Shown: positions 22,551 through 27,407 of the stretch, piece by piece
How positions within the stretch are numbered: position 1 is the stretch's first letter
Layout: each line of letters opens with the position of its first letter
NCBI GenBank assembly: GCA_959601025.1
Contig: CAUGOD010000037.1
Span: 1-27,407 of the forward strand
Reading direction: 5' to 3'
Length of the DNA: 27,407 bases
From: an uncultured Oscillospiraceae bacterium
GTDB taxonomy: Bacteria > Bacillota > Clostridia > Oscillospirales > Acutalibacteraceae
Made by a program: the position numbers and the translations under genes
The notes under the pieces: generated by a model
What the model was told of the DNA's origin: nothing
What the model saw: only the letters and a program-made list of their open reading frames with translations
Database searches by the model: none

Positions 22551-23978
22551 TCAGAAGCGGAAATACAGGAATGGGTTGTAAGAGGCGTCCACCAGATAAG
22601 CGACGCTGAGCGTCGAGATCGCCAGCAGGACGACGCCGGCCGCTATCGTGGAAATCGCCGGCCGGGAGAGGGCGAGCCGTCCGTTTTCCAGCCGTGCGAC
22701 GGCCCGCTTGGGCAGACTGGTGCAGCCAATCGCCCCGACGAGCAGCAGCAGCCCGTTGGTCAGCAGCAGGTAGAGGGAGCGGGAATCGTACAGCCCCGCT
22801 CCGTGCGCGCCGAACATCGCCCCGATATAGGAGAAGCCGGCGGACAGGCTGTCGAACGCAAAGAGCGCCCAGCTCAGGATTACCATCAGCATGGTGTACA
22901 GATGCGAGACAAAGGAAGGAGCCTTTTCCAGCCACTTGAGCAGGAACAGCTTTTCCGCTGTCAGCAGCACGCCGAAGAACAGTCCCCAGGCGACGAAATT
23001 CCAGCTCGCGCCGTGCCAGACGCCGGTCAGCATCCAGACGATCAGGATATTACGAATCTGGATGGGCAGGCCCCGCCGGTTGCCGCCCAGCGGGATGTAG
23101 ACGTAATCCCGGAACCAGGTGCTCAGGGAAATATGCCATCGCCGCCAGAACTCGGTGATGCTTTTTGACATATAGGGATAGTTGAAATTTTCCAGGAAGG
23201 TGAAGCCGAACATCTGGCCCAATCCAATCGCCATGTCGGAATAGCCGGAAAAATCGAAGTAAATCTGGAAGGTGAAGGCGAGGATGCCGATCCACGCTGT
23301 GAGCAACGGCACGTCAGCCGGGTTCATCGCGGAAATCTGGGTCCAGATCAGGCCGATGGTGTTGGCCAGCAGTACCTTTTTTCCCAGTCCCGTCACAAAG
23401 CGGCGGACGCCGTCCCCAAACTGGTCGAAATTTTCGGTTCGCTCGGTCAGCTGCCGGTCGATGGTTTTATACTGGACGATCGGGCCGGCGATCAACTGGG
23501 GAAACAAGGCGACATAGGCGCCGAAGGAGATGATGTTCCGCTGGGCCTTCACATCCCCGCGATATACGTCGATAACATAGGAAAGAGACTGAAAGGTATA
23601 AAAAGAGATGCCGATCGGCAGCGTCAGTTTCAGCACGGGGATGTCCACCCCCGGAATCGCGTTCAGGTTGCCGATCAGGAAATTGGAGTACTTGAAAAAG
23701 CCGAGCGCGGCGAGATTCAGGATCACGGCGGAGACCAGCGCAATTTTTGCTCCGCGAAGGTCGCCCGTATCCTTCCTGCGCTGGATAATTCGCCCATGGA
23801 GATAATCCACCGCGATCACGGCGAGCATGATGACGACATATACCGGTTCTCCCCAAGCGTAGAAAACCAGGCTGGCGACCAGCAACAGCGCGTTTTTCAG
23901 CTTCTTCGGAACCAGAAAGTACAGAAGCAGGACGGCCGGCAGAAAATAAAACAGGAAAAGCAAACTGCTGAATACCAT
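22551..23978 (-). CDS. MBOAT family O-acyltransferase (AlgI/DltB-like)
   Basis: A 475-residue polytopic membrane protein with the AlgI-type sequence. It has an N-terminal FSSLLFLFYFLPAVLLLYFL helix, PIGISFYTFQSLSYVIDVY (121-139) and YFDFSGYSDMAIGLG (240-254). FWRRWHISLSTWFRDYVYIPLG (277-298) and LTGVWHGASWNFVAWG follow, with the catalytic-type His322. MBOAT proteins move acyl groups across the membrane for transfer to extracellular polymers such as alginate, peptidoglycan or teichoic acid. It lies between a DUF4358 lipoprotein and a DHHW protein, the standard clostridial order. The target polymer is inferred only as a surface glycan. Confidence 0.95.
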   Translation of the reverse strand: MVFSSLLFLFYFLPAVLLLYFLVPKKLKNALLLVASLVFYAWGEPVYVVIMLAVIAVDYLHGRIIQRRKDTGDLRGAKIALVSAVILNLAALGFFKYSNFLIGNLNAIPGVDIPVLKLTLPIGISFYTFQSLSYVIDVYRGDVKAQRNIISFGAYVALFPQLIAGPIVQYKTIDRQLTERTENFDQFGDGVRRFVTGLGKKVLLANTIGLIWTQISAMNPADVPLLTAWIGILAFTFQIYFDFSGYSDMAIGLGQMFGFTFLENFNYPYMSKSITEFWRRWHISLSTWFRDYVYIPLGGNRRGLPIQIRNILIVWMLTGVWHGASWNFVAWGLFFGVLLTAEKLFLLKWLEKAPSFVSHLYTMLMVILSWALFAFDSLSAGFSYIGAMFGAHGAGLYDSRSLYLLLTNGLLLLVGAIGCTSLPKRAVARLENGRLALSRPAISTIAAGVVLLAISTLSVAYLVDASYNPFLYFRF

Positions 23979-24027
23979 GGACGTTCCTCACATTCCGTAT
24001 TGATGAAAGCGACGGGGGATGCCGGCC

Positions 24028-24501
24028 CTATCCCTTGGTATAGCCGTCAATGCACTTTTTGGCTGTCGCGTTGTCGTCCGACACGCAGAGAATCACGTAT
24101 TTGCCGGCGGTGACAAGGACGGGATCGCTCAGCTTATCCTGCTCCTTCGGGTTGTAATCCTCGAATGCAGCCCGCTGATCGGCGATCCGCTGGTCCACCG
24201 CCACCTTGATCCGGCCGGCGGCGTCCTCGTCCTTCGCTTCGAACACCGCGATTTCCTCCGCCGTCGCACCGGAACTGACATACACCTTTTTCGCGGCAAT
24301 ATCCGCCTCGTCGATATCCTTATACACCTTCAGAAAAGCGGTGTCGTTGGGGGCGGCCAGCTCGTCTTCAAAGGAGACGGCCGCTTTCAGATCATCCGCC
24401 AGCGCGGAAACGTCGATGGTAATATCCTTTTTACCCTGGCAGCCGGAGAAGAAGCAGACGGCCGTCATCAGGGAAAGCAGCAGGCAGCAAAGTTTTTTCA
24501 T
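24028..24501 (-). CDS. DUF4358 lipoprotein
   Basis: A 157-residue lipoprotein. The signal peptide MKKLCCLLLSLMTAVCFFSGC ends at lipobox Cys21; the mature part has ITIDVSALADDLKAAVSFEDEL, then KKVYVSSGATAEEIAVFEAKD, and a C-terminal KYVILCVSDD block typical of DUF4358. The family has no known activity but recurs beside MBOAT/DHHW/SGNH genes in Clostridia, so it may be an accessory part of the O-acylation apparatus at the outer face of the membrane. The start ATG 24501 was chosen because the signal peptide begins there, with AAAGGATGGG upstream. Confidence 0.85.
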   Translation of the reverse strand: MKKLCCLLLSLMTAVCFFSGCQGKKDITIDVSALADDLKAAVSFEDELAAPNDTAFLKVYKDIDEADIAAKKVYVSSGATAEEIAVFEAKDEDAAGRIKVAVDQRIADQRAAFEDYNPKEQDKLSDPVLVTAGKYVILCVSDDNATAKKCIDGYTKG

Positions 24502-24543
24502 AGAAGGTTCCCATCCTTTCGTTTCATACCGGTTCATGCCTCG

Positions 24544-25473
24544 CTATTCCGCGGCGGTGGTTGTCGTGGCGTCCGCAGCCGGAATATAGGCTGCGGCGTC
24601 GGTGTGGGTTTTCAGGTACTCCAGCCATTTTTGGCAGTAGGCGGTGTTCAGGTGCACGCCGTCGGAGGTTGCATCGTCCGGCAGGCAGCCGTTTGCATCC
24701 TCCACGGCTTCCCGTACATTGAGATAGGCGACCTGCTTTTCCCGGCACATGTTCCGGAGCAGCTCGTTATACTGCAGGATACGGGGATTGTTGATATACT
24801 GCTCCCGTTCCGACTTGGCGGCGGAGACGGGGAAGATCGACTGGACGAAAATTTTCGCGTCCGGCTGCGTCTCCCGTACCCGGTCCACCAGATCGCCGTA
24901 CCGCTTGGCGAAAACGTCGGGGTAGGACCATCCGAGTTCGTTGATCCCCAGCATGATATAGACTTTCCCGAAGGAACGCTTTGCCAGCGCGTCGTTGACG
25001 CTCAGCTTGCCGCCGTCGATGTCCACCGTTGCGTCGCTGAACACCTTGCTGACGGACAGTCCCTTGGAGGAGAAGTAGGTGGCGTTTTCCGGCCCGGCAT
25101 ACAGCATAAACGCTTCGGTGCGGGAATCCCCGATGAAGCAGGCGTCGTCGAACCAGGAGTCGCTTACCGCCTCCGGAGCAGCAGTCGTCGAGGCTGTCGT
25201 TGGCAGGGTAGCGGCCGGCAGAGCGGCTGTCGGCAGAGCGTCGGTCGGTTCGGACGGGATAGTGGTTCCAACCGTTCCGGCGGCAGACGAGCTTTCGCTT
25301 TCCGGCGGGGGGGAGGGCTTCGAACAGGAGCGCACCAGCAACACAATCCCGACGATCAGCGCGATGAGCAGCAGAGCCAGTCCGGCGAGAACAAGCCGCC
25401 GCTTGCGCCGGTGGCGGCGGACCCGGGGGGAAACCGGCCGCTTATAGGAATAGGCCTTATTTGTGTTCTTCAT
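24544..25473 (-). CDS. Membrane-anchored SGNH/GDSL hydrolase
   Basis: A 309-residue type II membrane protein. Residues 12-26 are very basic; about 27-48 form a transmembrane helix; 52-103 are a Pro/Ala/Thr/Ser-rich spacer; the SGNH domain starts near 108. Catalytic blocks are FIGDSRTE with Ser117 (block I), MLGINELGW with Asn178 (block III) and SDGVHLN with Asp271 and His274 (block V). It probably acts outside the cell as an acetyl esterase or transferase on the glycan modified by the MBOAT/DHHW pair. It is the first gene of the operon (gap to the DUF4358 gene 42 bases), served by the promoter at 25573-25602. Confidence 0.88.
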   Translation of the reverse strand: MKNTNKAYSYKRPVSPRVRRHRRKRRLVLAGLALLLIALIVGIVLLVRSCSKPSPPPESESSSAAGTVGTTIPSEPTDALPTAALPAATLPTTASTTAAPEAVSDSWFDDACFIGDSRTEAFMLYAGPENATYFSSKGLSVSKVFSDATVDIDGGKLSVNDALAKRSFGKVYIMLGINELGWSYPDVFAKRYGDLVDRVRETQPDAKIFVQSIFPVSAAKSEREQYINNPRILQYNELLRNMCREKQVAYLNVREAVEDANGCLPDDATSDGVHLNTAYCQKWLEYLKTHTDAAAYIPAADATTTTAAE

Positions 25474-25572
25474 AGATCATTTCATCCCTTAAGTTCCCGG
25501 AAGATAGTAAAAGTCGGACGAAAAACGGCGTCCCGCCGTCAAACGTTCCGGTCGGAAGGTTTTTCCTTTGAT

Positions 25573-25602
25573 AGTATAGGAAAGAAAAAAGAAAACATAC
25601 AA
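25573..25602 (-). promoter_or_regulatory. Promoter of the surface O-acylation operon
   Basis: On the minus strand, -35 TTGTAT (25597-25602), an 18-bp T-rich spacer and -10 TATACT (25573-25578), about 100 bases upstream of the SGNH hydrolase start. Confidence 0.65.
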
Positions 25603-25739
25603 AGCATACCGTCTGCCTACTAAGCTATTTAATAATATAGAGGAGCTTTACGAATTGCGCTACTCCTCTTTGTGAAATGTCTCCAAGCTCTTTTTAGCAT
25701 GTAGCCGTATCGGCTGCTCTGCCGCAGAAAGAGAAAACT

Positions 25740-25775
25740 CCACCGGAACAAAGGGAGAGTCCTTCATCCCGGTGG
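25740..25775 (-). terminator. Terminator of glyS
   Basis: The stem CCACCGG/CCGGTGG with a 22-base loop is followed on the minus strand by AGTTTTCTCTTTCT. Confidence 0.6.
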
Positions 25776-25782
25776 CGTCCCG

Positions 25783-27174
25783 TTAATAGGCGATTTTATC
25801 CGCGATATACTCCGAAAGCCGGTCGATGGCGACGCGATCCTGCTTCATGGTGTCGCGGTCGCGCACCGTCACACAGTGATCCTCCAGGCTGTCGAAATCG
25901 AAGGTGACGCAGTAGGGGGTACCGATCTCATCCTCCCGGCGGTACCGTTTGCCGATGGAACCGGCGTCGTCAAAGTCCACCATGAAGCGCTTGGCGAGCA
26001 GGTCATGCACCTTCAGCGCCTCGTCGCTCAGCTTTTTGGAGAGGGGGAGTACCGCCGCCTTGAAGGGGGCGAGGGCCGGATGCAGGTGGAGCACCACGCG
26101 GGTATCGTTTTTTTCCGGGTCCACCACCTCTTCGTCATAGGCCTCGCACAGGAAGGCGAGAACCACCCGGTCGGCGCCGAGGGAAGGCTCGATGACATAG
26201 GGAATGTAACGCTCGTTGGTTTCGGGGTCGAAGTACTCCAGGCTCTTGCCCGAAGCCTCCTGATGCCGTCCCAGGTCATAGTCGGTGCGGTCGGCGATGC
26301 CCCACAGCTCGCCCCAGTCGGTGAAGGGGAAGGCGTATTCGATATCGGTGGTGGCGCGGGAGTAGAAAGCCAGCTCCGCCGGCTCATGGTCCCGCAGCCG
26401 AAGGTTTTCTTTCCGGATACCGAGGCCGGTCAGCCAGTTCGCACAGAAGTCCTTCCAGTAAGCGAACCATTCGAGGTCGGTGCCTGGCTTGCAGAAGAAT
26501 TCACATTCCATCTGCTCGAATTCCCGGGTACGGAAGGTGAAGTTGCCGGGAGTAATCTCGTTGCGGAAGGCCTTACCCACCTGGCACACGCCGAAGGGCA
26601 GCTTCTTTCGGGTGGAGCGCTGAATGTTAGCAAAGTTGACAAAGATACCCTGCGCGGTTTCCGGCCGGAGATAGCAGGTGCTGGAGGAATCCTCCGTCAC
26701 GCCGATGGCGGTTTTGAACATCAGGTTGAATTTGCGGATGGGGGTGAAGTTGTGCTTGCCGCAGACGGGGCAGACCACATCTTCCTGCTCCGCGATGAAG
26801 GCGTCCATCTGGTCGAAATCCATCGCGTCCACGTTGACCTCGGGATGCACGTCGCTGATCAGCTTGTCCGCGCGATGGCGGGCCTTGCAGCTTTTGCAGT
26901 CCAGCAGCGGGTCGGAGAAGCCGGCCACATGGCCGGTGGTGACCCAGGTCTGGGGATTCATGATGATCGCCGCATCCAGCCCGACGTTGGTGGGGCTTTC
27001 CTGCACGAATTTCTTCCACCACGCGCGCTTAACGTTGTTTTTCAGTTCCACGCCGAGCGGGCCGTAGTCCCAGGAGTTCGCCAGTCCGCCGTAGATATCC
27101 GACCCGGGATATACAAAGCCCCGGCCTTTGCACAGGGCGACGATTTTGTCCATGGTTTTTTCACAGTTGTTCAT
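25783..27174 (-). CDS. glyS: Glycyl-tRNA synthetase (alpha2 type)
   Basis: A 463-residue class II synthetase of the single-chain alpha2 type, which charges tRNA-Gly with glycine. Seen: N-terminal RGFVYPGSDIYGGLANSWDYG, two zinc-knuckle-like CxxC pairs (CKSCKARHRADK and CPVCGKHNF), YLRPETAQGIFVNF, motif 2 AFRNEITPGNFTFRTREFEQ (with the ATP-binding Arg) and motif 3 GADRVVLAFLCEAY. The C-terminal anticodon-binding domain follows (about 365-463). The ATG at 27174 was chosen because GGAG lies 7 bases upstream and the upstream extension has no family similarity. No T-box leader is recognisable in the 5' region. A strong promoter lies at 27294-27322. Confidence 0.97.
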   Translation of the reverse strand: MNNCEKTMDKIVALCKGRGFVYPGSDIYGGLANSWDYGPLGVELKNNVKRAWWKKFVQESPTNVGLDAAIIMNPQTWVTTGHVAGFSDPLLDCKSCKARHRADKLISDVHPEVNVDAMDFDQMDAFIAEQEDVVCPVCGKHNFTPIRKFNLMFKTAIGVTEDSSSTCYLRPETAQGIFVNFANIQRSTRKKLPFGVCQVGKAFRNEITPGNFTFRTREFEQMECEFFCKPGTDLEWFAYWKDFCANWLTGLGIRKENLRLRDHEPAELAFYSRATTDIEYAFPFTDWGELWGIADRTDYDLGRHQEASGKSLEYFDPETNERYIPYVIEPSLGADRVVLAFLCEAYDEEVVDPEKNDTRVVLHLHPALAPFKAAVLPLSKKLSDEALKVHDLLAKRFMVDFDDAGSIGKRYRREDEIGTPYCVTFDFDSLEDHCVTVRDRDTMKQDRVAIDRLSEYIADKIAY

Positions 27175-27293
27175 GGGAAGTCTCCGTCCTTTCACGGGGA
27201 GGGGTCGTCCGCTCCGCCGTTTTGATCCATGCAATCCCCAAACGGATAGTTAACAAATTAACAAACCAATTTGGCAAATTCATACTCCTTTCT

Positions 27294-27322
27294 ATAGTAA
27301 ACAATGTCCGTGCAAAAGTCAA
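27294..27322 (-). promoter_or_regulatory. Promoter of glyS
   Basis: On the minus strand, -35 TTGACT (27317-27322), a 17-bp spacer and -10 TACTAT (27294-27299), giving a leader of roughly 110 bases. Confidence 0.75.
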
Positions 27323-27407
27323 TCATTTGCCGGTAACTTTCCGGATTTTGAACTGTAGGATTACAATACATATTGGACAGATAAATAAAAAGGATGAAGG
27401 ATAGAGC

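Larger units (their letters stand above)
25474..25782. other. Intergenic region between SGNH operon and glyS
   Basis: No gene is seen. It holds the operon promoter (25573-25602), the glyS terminator (25740-25775) and a further hairpin with arms AGAGGAG/CTCCTCT (25639-25645 with 25663-25669). That hairpin lacks a clear U tract and is not explained. Confidence 0.6.

Noticed and set aside
25876..27225. 449-codon plus-strand frame opposite glyS
   Set aside because: Shadow of glyS, which is unambiguous.
27175..27293. T-box leader or small upstream ORF before glyS
   Set aside because: No T-box antiterminator motif or terminator is visible. An in-frame ATG after AAAGGAG has only one base of spacing and its frame runs into the glyS start with no family similarity.

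Overview
The window looks like chromosomal DNA of a high-GC Gram-positive anaerobe of the class Clostridia, probably an Oscillospiraceae/Ruminococcaceae-type gut bacterium. This is inferred from SepF, a YycJ/WalJ-type hydrolase, a GH18 protein C-terminus of the spore-hydrolase type, a DHHW/MBOAT/DUF4358/SGNH cluster, a clostridial dicluster ferredoxin next to a Crp/Fnr regulator, an alpha2-type glycyl-tRNA synthetase, purine-rich Shine-Dalgarno sites and sigma-A-like promoters. Most of the sequence is GC-rich; about 540-4000 is strikingly AT-rich.

Layout. 1-131: 3' end of a GH18 gene with its terminator. 132-722: gene-free, with a cluster of hairpins and a perfect 23-bp inverted repeat. 723-3786: an AT-rich foreign island on the minus strand, lying on the 3' side of a tRNA-Leu(UAA) gene. 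It carries a recombinase-domain ORF, a KilA-N protein, a TcmP (three-Cys-motif partner) gene broken by a one-base frameshift in an A7 tract, and a radical SAM protein with an unusual CX3CX3C motif. The tRNA-Leu has a near-consensus promoter, but a terminator-like hairpin sits between promoter and tRNA. 4254-4997: glycerophosphodiesterase. 5191-5416: an ~88-bp tandem array of paired hairpins bounded by 10-bp inverted repeats.

5558-9210 is a polyphosphate module (Ppx/GppA-like protein, then PPK1), followed by a SAM methyltransferase and an AlkZ-related protein. 10973-14484 carries YycJ-like hydrolase, MurA (TTG start) and a 6-phosphofructokinase with mixed donor motifs, all on the minus strand. 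14758-16156 holds a ribbon-helix-helix protein, RlmH and SepF. 16303-18000 encodes a sigma-70/ECF-like factor with a C-terminal extension of about 380 residues, followed by a MATE transporter on the plus strand. 19752-21287 is a divergent Crp/Fnr regulator and ferredoxin pair sharing a perfect 20-bp palindrome. 21368-25473 is a four-gene minus-strand operon (SGNH hydrolase, DUF4358 lipoprotein, MBOAT acyltransferase, DHHW protein), which probably O-acylates a cell-surface glycan. 25783-27174 is glyS with a clear promoter upstream.

The least explained parts are the TcmP/radical-SAM island, the hairpin-repeat array, the promoter-hairpin-tRNA arrangement, the Ppx homologue lacking a key phosphate-loop acid, and the long sigma-factor tail. 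All assignments come from reading the sequence; no database search was run.
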